A DNA stretch of 64,000 nucleotides, from contig JAEUNM010000095.1 in assembly GCA_016791105.1 (NCBI GenBank), forward strand, positions 62,001-126,000, written 5' to 3'. A program made the position numbers and the translations under genes. The notes beneath the pieces are model-generated. The model saw only the letters and a list, made by a program, of their open reading frames with translations, was not told the DNA's origin and searched no databases. Positions 1 to 8,879 of the stretch are shown here, one piece after another (within the stretch, counting starts at the first letter, position 1; each line of letters opens with the position of its first letter). This DNA is from Rhodocyclaceae bacterium (GTDB taxonomy: Bacteria > Pseudomonadota > Gammaproteobacteria > Burkholderiales > Rhodocyclaceae).

Positions 1-79
1 GCACCCTGCCACAGCTTGTGTCAAGTGCTTGATGAATCAAATGTTTCCGCCACCCCTACGCATTGGAGTCAGGCGCCAC

Positions 80-313
80 ATGTACATCGTTGCCATCGCT
101 TGGAGCTACGTCACGCTGATGATGGCAATCAGCGAAGAAAGCATCGTGGCCGGCGTGCTTACCTTTGTTTTTTACGGGCTTGCACCGCTCGCCTTATTCC
201 TCTGGATATTCGGTACGCCGGCGCGCAGGCGCGCCAAGCGTGCCTTAGACGCCAAGGCCGGAGAGAGCACTTTGAACGAAGTAGATCGATCCGACACCAA
301 GCCCGATGAATAA
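80..313 (+). CDS. Small conserved two-helix membrane protein, function unknown
   Basis: The 77-residue product starts with a hydrophobic segment (residues 2-16) and has a second one (about 22-43, ending FLWIFG). A basic patch (RRRAKRA) and a hydrophilic tail follow, so it is probably a two-helix inner-membrane protein. It resembles short hypothetical membrane proteins I recall from betaproteobacteria; no function is known to me. In-frame starts exist upstream (TTG at 29, ATG at 32), but ATG 80 puts the first helix at the N-terminus and has GGAG/AGG-like sequence ahead of it. Its 3' end overlaps the end of the convergent ZIP transporter gene by 69 bp. Confidence 0.6.
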   Translation: MYIVAIAWSYVTLMMAISEESIVAGVLTFVFYGLAPLALFLWIFGTPARRRAKRALDAKAGESTLNEVDRSDTKPDE

Positions 314-1024
314 CACCTGCTCCAGCGTGGCACGCAATTCCGTGCGCCTGTGCAGGCCCGGTATCAAGTCCGCCACGGCCACGTAAATCATGCTTGCAGC
401 AGCCAGGGCCAGCAGCACGGGGATCATTCCTCGTGCCCGCTCCAGTGCGAAATAGGCAATTACGCCGCCGACCAGGGTCGCCACACTGGACAGCATGTTG
501 AGCGCAAAGGCGCGCGCGCGCGTGTAGCCGGAATGCAGCAAAATCAGGAAATCGCCAATTTCCTGCGGAATTTCGTGCGCGATGATGGCAAGCGCGGTGA
601 CCGCCCCCAAAGGGATGCTTTCCATGAATGATGCGGCGATCAAAATTCCGTCCACGAAGTTGTGGAAAGTGTCGCCCACCATGATGAGCACACCGCTGCT
701 GCGATGGTTGTCATGGCCGCCCGAATGTTCGTGCCCCTCGCATCGCTCCTCGTGGCAGTGACGCCACAGCACCAGTTTTTCGAGCAGGAAAAACAACAGG
801 ATGCCGGCCAAAATCGTGGCGGTGGCGCGGGCCGGATCGCCGTGATTTTCCAGCGCGTGCGGCAGTACGTCCAGAAACGCAGCGCCCAGCAGGGCGCCGA
901 TGGCGTAACTGATCAATACGGGCACCCAGTGCGGTCTGGCCTGCCATCCTGCGAAAGCGGCCGCCCCCACGCTGAGCACACCGCCACCGATGGAACTTAC
1001 TACTATCCAGCCCAAAACCGACAT
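245..1024 (-). CDS. ZIP-family divalent metal transporter
   Basis: This 259-residue polytopic membrane protein belongs to the ZIP family, which moves Zn2+ or other divalent cations into the cytoplasm. Two metal-site motifs in membrane segments show this: HNFVDG (about 121-126) and HEIPQE (about 150-155). Between the third helix and HNFVDG lies a His-rich loop (about 89-107, with many H, E and C residues) typical of the variable ZIP loop. Length and ATG start are normal. It is downstream of the YbbA-like gene but 128 bp away, so co-transcription is uncertain. No Zur-type operator was recognised. Substrate specificity cannot be read from the sequence. Confidence 0.85.
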   Translation of the reverse strand: MSVLGWIVVSSIGGGVLSVGAAAFAGWQARPHWVPVLISYAIGALLGAAFLDVLPHALENHGDPARATATILAGILLFFLLEKLVLWRHCHEERCEGHEHSGGHDNHRSSGVLIMVGDTFHNFVDGILIAASFMESIPLGAVTALAIIAHEIPQEIGDFLILLHSGYTRARAFALNMLSSVATLVGGVIAYFALERARGMIPVLLALAAASMIYVAVADLIPGLHRRTELRATLEQVLFIGLGVGSIYFVQSALSGLGV

Positions 1025-1152
1025 GTTGCGCGTACCTTGAAGGACCGCGCAGTATAAGCGATTGCATGCGCCATGACGGTGCGCCGCAGGGCCGCGACGG
1101 CAATTCTTATGTTCTGTCGCGACGGCCGCCCGGCCAGTGGGTTAACGAGGCT

Positions 1153-1869
1153 TTAAACGAGCAAGCTGCCGGCGGCAAGACGCAATTGGCGGCCGCAACG
1201 CGACGCCAGCGCTTCATCGTGAGTGACCAGCACGAGCGTAGTGCCCTGGGCGCGGTTCAATTCGAACAGCAGGTCTATCACATCGGCGCCAGTCGCGGCG
1301 TCGAGGTTGCCGGTCGGTTCGTCAGCCAAAAGCAACTTCGGCTCGGTTGCGAAAGCACGCGCCAGCGCAACACGTTGCTGTTCGCCCCCGGACAGGTGTT
1401 TGGGGTAATGCGCGAGGCGCTCGGCAAGCCCAACCCGTCCCAGCCACGCCGCGGCCACGCTGCGCGGGTCCGCCATGCCGGCCAGTTCCAGGGGCAACAT
1501 GACATTTTCCAGCGCGGTCAGCGCCGGCATCAATTGAAAGGACTGGAAAACGAACCCCACCATGCGCCCACGCAGGGCTGCACGCGCGTCCTCATCCAGC
1601 GCGAACAGGCTCTGGCCTGCCAATTCGACCGTTCCGGCGCTAGGCATGTCGAGGCCCGCCAGCAGGCCAAGCAGGGTGGACTTCCCCGAACCGCTGGCGC
1701 CTACGATGGCGCAGGTGGCCCCGGCTGCCAGGTCGAATTCCACGCCCTGCAGTATGGTCAGTTCGGAATTGCCGGACGCCACCCGCTTGGCCAGCCCGCG
1801 GACCTGCAGTAGAGGATTGGCTCGCTCGGTCGAAGCCGGCGGCGCGGCGGTATCAGTGGCTGCGGTCAT
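1153..1869 (-). CDS. ybbA: ABC transporter ATP-binding protein, YbbA/LolD-like
   Basis: A 238-residue ABC ATPase. Walker A is GASGSGKS (about 57-64), the signature is LSGGEQQR (about 159-166) and Walker B runs into [11 protein letters not shown]. This last stretch is typical of the MacB/LolD/YbbA group, which works with FtsX-like permeases. The frame stays open upstream, but the ATG at 1869 gives a normal-length protein. It is divergent from tesA, as in the ybbA/tesA pair of gammaproteobacteria. The large permease YbbP that normally follows ybbA is absent: the next gene downstream is the ZIP transporter. Either the permease is elsewhere or this ATPase serves another partner. Confidence 0.85.
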   Translation of the reverse strand: MTAATDTAAPPASTERANPLLQVRGLAKRVASGNSELTILQGVEFDLAAGATCAIVGASGSGKSTLLGLLAGLDMPSAGTVELAGQSLFALDEDARAALRGRMVGFVFQSFQLMPALTALENVMLPLELAGMADPRSVAAAWLGRVGLAERLAHYPKHLSGGEQQRVALARAFATEPKLLLADEPTGNLDAATGADVIDLLFELNRAQGTTLVLVTHDEALASRCGRQLRLAAGSLLV

Positions 1870-2115
1870 GGTCAGGATTGGGCGCACAAAAGCGGGGCAC
1901 GGGATGGACCTTGGGGAATCGCGGGGGCAATTGCGTCGGCGGACAAGCAGGGCATGGCGCAGAACCGCGTCTGACGTTTGCGCCAAGGTTCCTGGGCGGG
2001 CGCGCCGGCTGGCTCGGACTCCGCACAATAGTGCGCTAGTGTACGCGAGCTTGCAGGTATCGCCACGGCCGCGGCGCCCGCGACCAGTGCCGTCGCGGCG
2101 ATTTCACGTTTTCAA

Positions 2116-2748
2116 ATGTTTCCGGTGCACGCCATGCGTTTTATCGCCGCATTCATGTTGACCATGACGATTTTTCTGGGCGCACCCGCAGCGCGCGCCG
2201 AAACCGTACTGGTGTTGGGCGACAGCCTTTCGGCCGCGTATGGACTCGCGCGCGAAAAGGGCTGGGTAAGCCTGCTCGAGGCGCGCCTGGCCCAGCACAA
2301 GCCAGCCTGGCAGGTGGTCAACGCCAGCATTAGCGGTGACACGACGGCCAATGGCCGCACCCGCCTGCCGGCTCTATTGCGGCAGCACAAACCGGCCGTG
2401 GTGGTGGTCGAACTGGGCGCCAACGACGGTTTGCGCGGGCAGCCGGTGGCGGCGATGCGGGAAAATCTGTCCGCCATCGCCAAACTGGCGCAAGGCGCGG
2501 GGGCGCGCGTGCTGCTGGTCGGAATGCGGCTGCCCCCCAACTACGGCGAGGACTACACACAGGGCTTCGAGCGCAGCTTCGCAGAGGTGGCGAAAGCGCA
2601 AAAAATTTCTTTTGTGCCGTTTTTGTTGCAAGGCTTTGCCGAAAAACCTGAGCTATTTCAGGCAGACACCATACATCCCGGCGCGGTGGCACAGCCGCAA
2701 ATGCTGGAAAACGTGTGGACCGGATTGGAACCTCTGTTAAAACCCTGA
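2116..2748 (+). CDS. tesA: Arylesterase / acyl-CoA thioesterase I / lysophospholipase L1 (GDSL hydrolase)
   Basis: A secreted SGNH hydrolase of 210 residues. After a hydrophobic signal peptide, with likely cleavage after ARA near residue 28, come block I with the nucleophile (GDSLS, about 35-39), block II Gly (SGDTT), block III Asn (GANDG, about 101-105) and block V (DTIHP, Asp184 and His187). All catalytic positions are therefore present. The family hydrolyses aryl esters, thioesters and lysophospholipids in the periplasm. The ATG at 2134 (MRFIAAF) is an alternative start that would also give a good signal peptide; neither start has a strong ribosome-binding site. Confidence 0.9.
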   Translation: MFPVHAMRFIAAFMLTMTIFLGAPAARAETVLVLGDSLSAAYGLAREKGWVSLLEARLAQHKPAWQVVNASISGDTTANGRTRLPALLRQHKPAVVVVELGANDGLRGQPVAAMRENLSAIAKLAQGAGARVLLVGMRLPPNYGEDYTQGFERSFAEVAKAQKISFVPFLLQGFAEKPELFQADTIHPGAVAQPQMLENVWTGLEPLLKP

Positions 2749-2914
2749 ATCGGTAAGTGCGCGCCTATGCGCGCGGGCCATCGGAGCGGTATTCGCTAAC
2801 GCCCCAATACCGGCGCCCATGGGTTCCCTGCGGGTACGCAAGACACAGGACAAATTTCCGCCAAGTTTGGACTTCATCTGCCCTTGCCGTAACGGCACTT
2901 AAAAACCGGTGGGT

Positions 2915-4990
2915 CTATTTGAGCAAGGGCAGCAAGCTGCTGTAGTCGTCGGTCCAGGGCCGCAACTTGGTCCTCACAGGTATTTCCTTGCTGGGCGCAC
3001 CGGCATTAACCAGTACGGACGAATCTTTCGCGACCAATACCCAGTTCGACCCATAAATGGCCTTCGCATAGTCATCGCGGCTGTCGAACGCGAGTGCCGA
3101 ATAGCCGATTTGCTCTGCCGCAAGCCGCACCACAGGGGCGAGATCGACGTATTTGTTCGACACATGTACCGCGATCACCCCGCCCGGCGCGAGGTGAGCC
3201 GCGTAGAGCGCGAATGCTTCGCGCGTGAGCAAATGAGCGGGGACCGAATCGCCGGAAAACGCGTCGACGATCAGGGTATCGAATGCTTGCGGCAGATCGC
3301 GTTCCAGCATGAGGCGCGCATCCCCCTCGACGATGTCGAAATGTCCGCGCGCATCGGCCAGGTAAGTGAAGTAGCGGCGCGCAAATTGCACGACCAAAGG
3401 GTTGATCTCGTACACCCGGTAATAGTCCTGAGCGCGCATATAGCTCAACACCGTGCCCACACCCAGCCCTATCAGCCCGACGCGCTGGCGGTCCTGCCCC
3501 TGCGTGAGCCGCAGCGCAACGCCGGCGCCCGATTGTTCCGCGTAATAGGTAGTGGGCCAACGCAAGCGGTCCGGGCTCATGATTTGCTGACCATGGATGA
3601 TGCGGCCATGGCTCAAGGTACGTACCGCAGCATTTCCGTTGCTGGCGTCGGATACGCGCAGCGCACCATAAAAATTGCGGTCGAGCGCGACTGCGCCTTG
3701 CACGCGGTGGGCCGCATCCCAAAACAGCGCGACGGAAATGCCGGACGCCACCACCGCGGCAAGCAGCAGTCGCCAGTGTCGCGCGGTCCGCACGGGCAGA
3801 CAGCCCTGGGCTGACGCGATCAGAGCCACAGCCAGCGCGGCCGCCGTCAGCGCGAGCCCTATTGAAAGATCGAAATCGGCGCGAAACACGAGTGGTGCAA
3901 TGAGGCCGACGAAAATTCCGCCGGCACTTCCGCCCGCCGCCAGCATCAGATAAAACCCGGTAAGGTGACGTGGATGTGGTTTGAGCCGGTACAACTCGCC
4001 ATGACAGCTCATGCACAGCACAAGCAGAATCAGCAGGTAGGCGCCGACGCGAAGCCGAATATCCATGGCACTGAGGCCCAGGGTCGGCAGCCAGGCGAGC
4101 AGGCACAAGCCGACCAGCGCCATCAGCGCAAAACTTCGGCGCCAATACCAGCGCGGATGTTCAAAACACAAGATGAAAGACAGCAGGTACAAGGCAAGGG
4201 GCAGCACCCACAACAGGGGTATGGGCACTATGTTCTGCGTGAGGTAACTGGTGGTGGCAACCAGCAAAATCGATGGGCAGGCGGCCAATCCGGCCCATAG
4301 CAACCAGAGCCGCATGCCCGGCATAAGCGGTTCGGGCACTGCAGTACTGCGCCCATACGTAGCCGAGGCAAGCCGTGCGGAACGCCATACCAGCGCCGCA
4401 CCGGCGGCACAGAACAGAACGAAGCCCATCGACCATAGTCGCGCTTGCTGATCAAGCCTCGCGTAAGGTTCGATGAATGCCGGATAGCCCAGCAATGCCA
4501 GCATGGAACCCAGATTCGAGAGGGCGAACAGGCGATAGGGCAAACTGCCTGGCCGCTCGCGCCCGAACCAGGCCTGCACGAGCGGGCCTGTAGTGGAAAG
4601 CGCAAAGAAAGGTAAGCCGACCGTAGAGGCCAGCACCACCAGTATGCGTAATACCGGCTGCCCCCCATCAACAGGCTTCGCGTGCGCATCCGGCAGCACG
4701 TTCAACGTGATGGCTGCGCACAGTAGAAGTGCCGTATGCACGATGGCCTGCGTCCGCGGCTGCAGGCGGCTGCCGAGCCAGTGGCTATATGAATACCCCA
4801 ATAGCAGCACGGCCTGAAAAAACAGCAGGCAACAGGTCCACACCGAGGCAGAGCCGCCAAACCAGGGCAAAATTGCTTTGCCCGCGAGGGGCTGCAACTG
4901 AAAAAGCAGGAAGGCGGAAAAGAAAATCGTTCCGCCGTAGAGAAGTGCGACCGAAACCGGCGGCCGCAGCGCGATGCTGCTGTCACTCAT
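2915..4990 (-). CDS. Membrane protein with C-terminal spermidine-synthase-like domain
   Basis: A 691-residue protein in two parts. The first 400 or so residues are a series of hydrophobic helices starting at about residue 10. The last 270 form a Rossmann-type methyltransferase/aminopropyltransferase domain with a glycine-rich loop (GLIGLGVGTV), an acidic residue ending the next strand (YEINP), an EGDAR motif and DAFSGDSVPAHLL. This is the architecture annotated as fused MFS/spermidine synthase. The family is widespread, but its substrate is not well established, so polyamine synthesis should not be assumed. The gene has its own ATG and ends convergently toward tesA. Confidence 0.8.
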   Translation of the reverse strand: MSDSSIALRPPVSVALLYGGTIFFSAFLLFQLQPLAGKAILPWFGGSASVWTCCLLFFQAVLLLGYSYSHWLGSRLQPRTQAIVHTALLLCAAITLNVLPDAHAKPVDGGQPVLRILVVLASTVGLPFFALSTTGPLVQAWFGRERPGSLPYRLFALSNLGSMLALLGYPAFIEPYARLDQQARLWSMGFVLFCAAGAALVWRSARLASATYGRSTAVPEPLMPGMRLWLLWAGLAACPSILLVATTSYLTQNIVPIPLLWVLPLALYLLSFILCFEHPRWYWRRSFALMALVGLCLLAWLPTLGLSAMDIRLRVGAYLLILLVLCMSCHGELYRLKPHPRHLTGFYLMLAAGGSAGGIFVGLIAPLVFRADFDLSIGLALTAAALAVALIASAQGCLPVRTARHWRLLLAAVVASGISVALFWDAAHRVQGAVALDRNFYGALRVSDASNGNAAVRTLSHGRIIHGQQIMSPDRLRWPTTYYAEQSGAGVALRLTQGQDRQRVGLIGLGVGTVLSYMRAQDYYRVYEINPLVVQFARRYFTYLADARGHFDIVEGDARLMLERDLPQAFDTLIVDAFSGDSVPAHLLTREAFALYAAHLAPGGVIAVHVSNKYVDLAPVVRLAAEQIGYSALAFDSRDDYAKAIYGSNWVLVAKDSSVLVNAGAPSKEIPVRTKLRPWTDDYSSLLPLLK

Positions 4991-5098
4991 CGCGTGGCAT
5001 CAGAACAGACACGGCGAAATAAGTTGGCAGCCGCGGCCTAGCCTTTGAAGAACATCCGCGACAAGCCGGAAAAAAGGACGAGGCACCAGCCCTGCCGC

Positions 5099-5647
5099 TC
5101 AATCCTGAGTGGCAAAAAGCCTCTGCACCCACAGCATTGCGCATACGGTCTTGCTGTCCGTAATGCCGCCCTCCCATACCGCCCGCAGAGCGTCGTCAAT
5201 GGAAATTTCCAGAACGTCCAGAAATTCGCCTTCGTCGAGACAGGCCCCAACGTGCTCGAGGTCCTCAGCGAGGTATAGCTCGATGCGCTCGTCCGAATAT
5301 GCCACGCAGGTGTGGATCAATCCAAGATGCGTCCACTTCCGCGCCAGGTAACCAGTCTCTTCGCGCAACTCACGCTGCGCACAAGAAAACGGCGCTTCCC
5401 CGCTATCGATCTTGCCGGCAGGAATTTCGAGTAGCGCTTGCCGCAATGGATAGCGGAACTGTCGGACGAAAACAAGATTGCCCGAAGGACTGCGGGCAAT
5501 TACAGCAACGGCTCCAGGGTGCCGAATGTACTCCCGCCAGGCCTCGGAACCATCAGGCAGGCGTACCTGATCCCGGCGGACCTTTAGCAATCCACCGTCG
5601 TAGACGGACTGAGATTCGATCTCGGTCTCTTCGAGGTGCTCTGTCAT
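5099..5647 (-). CDS. Nudix hydrolase, ADP-ribose pyrophosphatase type
   Basis: A 182-residue Nudix enzyme. The Nudix box spans about residues 78-100, beginning GKIDSGE and ending RELREETGY, so the metal-binding REXXEE glutamates are intact. The N-terminal part (YDGGLLKVRRDQVRLPDG) and the RQFRYP stretch before the box are typical of ADP-ribose/ADP-sugar pyrophosphatases (NudF group), which hydrolyse ADP-ribose to AMP and ribose 5-phosphate. It is 140 bp downstream of nuoN on the same strand. A strong hairpin in the gap suggests it may be separate from the nuo transcript. Confidence 0.85.
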   Translation of the reverse strand: MTEHLEETEIESQSVYDGGLLKVRRDQVRLPDGSEAWREYIRHPGAVAVIARSPSGNLVFVRQFRYPLRQALLEIPAGKIDSGEAPFSCAQRELREETGYLARKWTHLGLIHTCVAYSDERIELYLAEDLEHVGACLDEGEFLDVLEISIDDALRAVWEGGITDSKTVCAMLWVQRLFATQD

Positions 5648-5751
5648 TTGGGGAGTTCAGCGCGCTTGCCTGGGCTGCCGGCCAACGCTTGCGCCGACAG
5701 GGAAAAAACCGGGAGGTACTGCGCATGGACCAAGCTATGCAAGCCTATGAA

Positions 5752-5779
5752 GGGCAGCGCGGAACGAGCAGCGCTGCCC
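5752..5779 (-). terminator. Stable hairpin just after nuoN, no U-tract
   Basis: Nine-base perfect arms GGGCAGCGC and GCGCTGCCC enclose a 10-nt loop, starting 8 nt beyond the nuoN stop codon. No T-run follows on the minus strand, so it is not a standard intrinsic terminator. It may mark or protect the 3' end of the long nuo transcript. Confidence 0.4.
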
Positions 5780-5787
5780 AACCGGCA

Positions 5788-7311
5788 TCAATGCCAGAAC
5801 GACTGCCGGATCGCCTCGTTGCACATATGGATCAGCCCTTGCGGCAAAAGGCCCAACCCGGCAATTGCGGCGCCGTTTAGCGTGAGCATGATGCGCAGAT
5901 CGCCGCCAGTGCGTATGGGCGCCTCTTCCGCCGGTGCGTCGAAGTAGATGACCTTCACCACACGCAGATAGTAGAACGCTCCGATCAGCGACATGAGGAC
6001 GACATAAATCGCAAGCCCGACCTTGTGCGCGCTGACCACCGCCGACAGTACCGAAAATTTCGCAAAAAACCCGACGAAGAACGGTACGCCCGCGAGCGAG
6101 AACATGGTCATCATCATGACCGCGGCGAACCAGGGGCTGCGCCGGTTCAGACCCTTCAGGTCATCGATATTTTCAGCCTCGAAACCCGCCCGCGACATGA
6201 GCACGATCACGCCGAAAGACGCCAGACTCATGAGCACATATGTCACAGCGTAGAACAGAGCCGCGCCGTAGGAATTTACCAATGCGTCGTGCGCGCCGGC
6301 GATCGTCGTGTCCGGTGCGCCGGCGGACGAAAGGGCGGCATTGACATCCGGCTGGCCGGCGATAAGTCCCAGCAGCATGAAACCCATATGCGAAATTGCC
6401 GAATACGCGAGCATGCGCTTCAGGTTGGTCTGGGCGATCGCAACCAGGTTGCCCAAGCCTATCGACAATACCGCCAGCACAGTGAGCATTTGCTGCCAAT
6501 CGTGCCAGGTTTCATAGAGCCCATTCACGAGCAGACGCAGCACCATCGCGAACGCAGCCAGTTTGGGCGCGGTGCTGATGAGCAAAGTTACCGCGGTCGG
6601 GGCGCCGTGATACACGTCCGGTATCCACATGTGGAACGGCACCACGCCCAATTTGAATGCCAGGCCCGCAACCAGAAACACCAGACCGAACTGCAGCACC
6701 AGACGCTGATCGACCTTTCCGTCCAGAGCCACGGCAACTCCGTAAATGTCCAGGGTGCCGGTCGCCCCATAAATCATGGACATGCCATAGAGCAGCAAAC
6801 CGGAAGCGAGCGCCCCCAGCACGAAATACTTCATCGCCGCTTCCGTCGCGCGCACCGAATCGCGATCAAGTGCGACCATGGCGTAGAGCGACAGCGACAG
6901 CAGTTCCAGGCCCAGATAGACGGTCAGGAAACTATTTGCCGAAATCATCACCTGCATGCCCAGGGTGGCGAACAGGGTGAGCAAATAAAATTCCCCGCGG
7001 TCCATGCCCTTGTCGCCCAGATACTCCCGGCTATACATGACCACCATGGCGACCGCGACATATACCGCCATCTTGAGGAATACCGCAAGGTGGTCGGAAA
7101 TGAACATGCCATTGAAGGTTCGAGACGGCTCGGCTTCCTGTATCGAGTACTGGATGACGAAGGCGCCGGCCAAGCTTGCGAGGGTCAGAAAATAACCGAG
7201 CCAGCGATTTTTCTGCCCGAAGAACAGATCTGCCAGCAACACCACGCACGCCATGATGACGATGAATATCTCCGCGGAGGCGGGATACAAATCAGGCAAA
7301 GGAGAAATCAT
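5788..7311 (-). CDS. nuoN: NADH-quinone oxidoreductase subunit N
   Basis: A 507-residue antiporter-like membrane subunit of respiratory complex I. It is one of three homologous proton-pumping subunits (NuoL, M, N) in the inner membrane. The chain is about 14 hydrophobic helices with the conserved segment [20 protein letters not shown], which carries the lysine of a broken helix, and a second Lys region ([15 protein letters not shown]). It is the last gene of the nuo operon, 25 bp after nuoM, as in most bacteria. The ATG follows a GGAG-like sequence. Length is normal for the family. Confidence 0.97.
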   Translation of the reverse strand: MISPLPDLYPASAEIFIVIMACVVLLADLFFGQKNRWLGYFLTLASLAGAFVIQYSIQEAEPSRTFNGMFISDHLAVFLKMAVYVAVAMVVMYSREYLGDKGMDRGEFYLLTLFATLGMQVMISANSFLTVYLGLELLSLSLYAMVALDRDSVRATEAAMKYFVLGALASGLLLYGMSMIYGATGTLDIYGVAVALDGKVDQRLVLQFGLVFLVAGLAFKLGVVPFHMWIPDVYHGAPTAVTLLISTAPKLAAFAMVLRLLVNGLYETWHDWQQMLTVLAVLSIGLGNLVAIAQTNLKRMLAYSAISHMGFMLLGLIAGQPDVNAALSSAGAPDTTIAGAHDALVNSYGAALFYAVTYVLMSLASFGVIVLMSRAGFEAENIDDLKGLNRRSPWFAAVMMMTMFSLAGVPFFVGFFAKFSVLSAVVSAHKVGLAIYVVLMSLIGAFYYLRVVKVIYFDAPAEEAPIRTGGDLRIMLTLNGAAIAGLGLLPQGLIHMCNEAIRQSFWH

Positions 7312-7336
7312 AGGTTGAGCCCGGATTTTTGGCTGA

Positions 7337-8818
7337 TCAAAGTTTGGATTGGGCGACGTGCTTCAGCAATTCGTTGACCGAACTGTGCATCACCTCGGTA
7401 ACCGGCTGCGGATAGATACCCATCACGAGCACGCAAACGGCGAGCATGCCCAGGAACAGAAACTCTCGGGCGTTGATATCTTCGAGCTCATCTACGTGAT
7501 GGTTGCCAACCGCACCGAACACGACGCGCTTGTACATCCACAGGGTGTAAGCCGCCCCCATGATGAGCGTGGTGCAGGCCAGGAAGCCAATCCAGAAATT
7601 GAATTTGATGGCGCCCAGCGCGACCATGAATTCGCCGACGAAGCCGCTCGTTGCCGGCAAGCCTGAATTAGCCATCGCAAACAGCAGGAATAGTGCGGCG
7701 AACTTGGGCATGCGATTTACCACGCCACCGTAATCGGCAATCTGTCGGCTATGCACGCGGTCGTACATCACCCCAATGCAAAGGAACATGGCGCCCGATA
7801 CGAAGCCGTGCGAAATCATCTGCACCAGCGCGCCCTCTATGCCCAGGGGGTTGAATATGAAAAAGCCCAAGGTCACGAAGCCCATGTGCGAAATGGACGA
7901 ATAAGCAACCAGCTTCTTCATGTCGGCCTGGACCAGGGCAACAAAGCCGATGTAGATCACTGCGATCAAGGACAGTGTGATCACGGTCGGAGCCAGGGCC
8001 ACGGCCGCATCCGGCAATATGGGCAAGGAAAACCGTAAGAAACCGTACGCACCCAGCTTCAGGGCAATCGCGGCAAGCACCACTGACCCGCCCGTCGGCG
8101 CCTCCACGTGTGCGTCCGGCAGCCAGGTATGGACCGGCCACATCGGCACCTTGACCGCAAAGCTCAGGAAGAAGGCCCAGAACAGCCACTTTTGGGCTTC
8201 CATGGGAATGCGCAGGTGATGCCATTCCAGAATGCTGAAGCTGCCGCTGGCCTTGTCGAACAGGTACAGGAGGGCGACCAACATGAGCAGGGAGCCGGCC
8301 AGCGTGAATAGGAAAAACTTCAGCGCGGCATAAACCCGATTCGGCCCGCCCCACACGCCGATCACGATGTACAGCGGAATCAGCGAGGCCTCGAAGAACA
8401 CGTAGAACAGCATTCCATCCAGCGCGCTGAATATGCCGTTCATGAGGCCGGACATGATCAGGAAAGCCGCGTTGTACTGTGCAACGCGCTCTTCAATGAC
8501 TTCCCAGCCCGCCATGACCACGATGAGCGTGATGAAGGCATTCAGCATCACGAAGGGCATGGAAATGCCATCGACACCGAGCGCATACTTGATGTTGTAG
8601 CGCGGAATCCACTCCAGCGTCTCGGTAAACTGCATCGCAGCAGTGGCTATGTCGAAACGCGTATAAAGCGGGATGGTGACGAGGAATCCGAATAGCGCGG
8701 CAATGAGCGCGAGCAGACGGGCAAGTTGCGCGTTGCGGTCGGAGCCTGTCGCGAGCACCAGCAGACCCCCGATAATCGGCAGCCAGATCGCAAGACTTAG
8801 CAATGGTAGTCCGGTCAT
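7337..8818 (-). CDS. nuoM: NADH-quinone oxidoreductase subunit M
   Basis: A 493-residue proton-translocating subunit of complex I in the inner membrane. Typical features are [20 protein letters not shown], with the key Lys and His in the broken helix region, the downstream [15 protein letters not shown], and an N-terminal EASLIPLY segment with the conserved helix-5 glutamate. It lies between nuoL and nuoN with gaps of 61 and 25 bp. Length and start are ordinary. Confidence 0.97.
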   Translation of the reverse strand: MTGLPLLSLAIWLPIIGGLLVLATGSDRNAQLARLLALIAALFGFLVTIPLYTRFDIATAAMQFTETLEWIPRYNIKYALGVDGISMPFVMLNAFITLIVVMAGWEVIEERVAQYNAAFLIMSGLMNGIFSALDGMLFYVFFEASLIPLYIVIGVWGGPNRVYAALKFFLFTLAGSLLMLVALLYLFDKASGSFSILEWHHLRIPMEAQKWLFWAFFLSFAVKVPMWPVHTWLPDAHVEAPTGGSVVLAAIALKLGAYGFLRFSLPILPDAAVALAPTVITLSLIAVIYIGFVALVQADMKKLVAYSSISHMGFVTLGFFIFNPLGIEGALVQMISHGFVSGAMFLCIGVMYDRVHSRQIADYGGVVNRMPKFAALFLLFAMANSGLPATSGFVGEFMVALGAIKFNFWIGFLACTTLIMGAAYTLWMYKRVVFGAVGNHHVDELEDINAREFLFLGMLAVCVLVMGIYPQPVTEVMHSSVNELLKHVAQSKL

Positions 8819-8879
8819 TTTTTCGTACTCTTCAGCGCCTTTAGCGCGCGCGCAGTATTAGAAATTTGCTTGGGCACGT

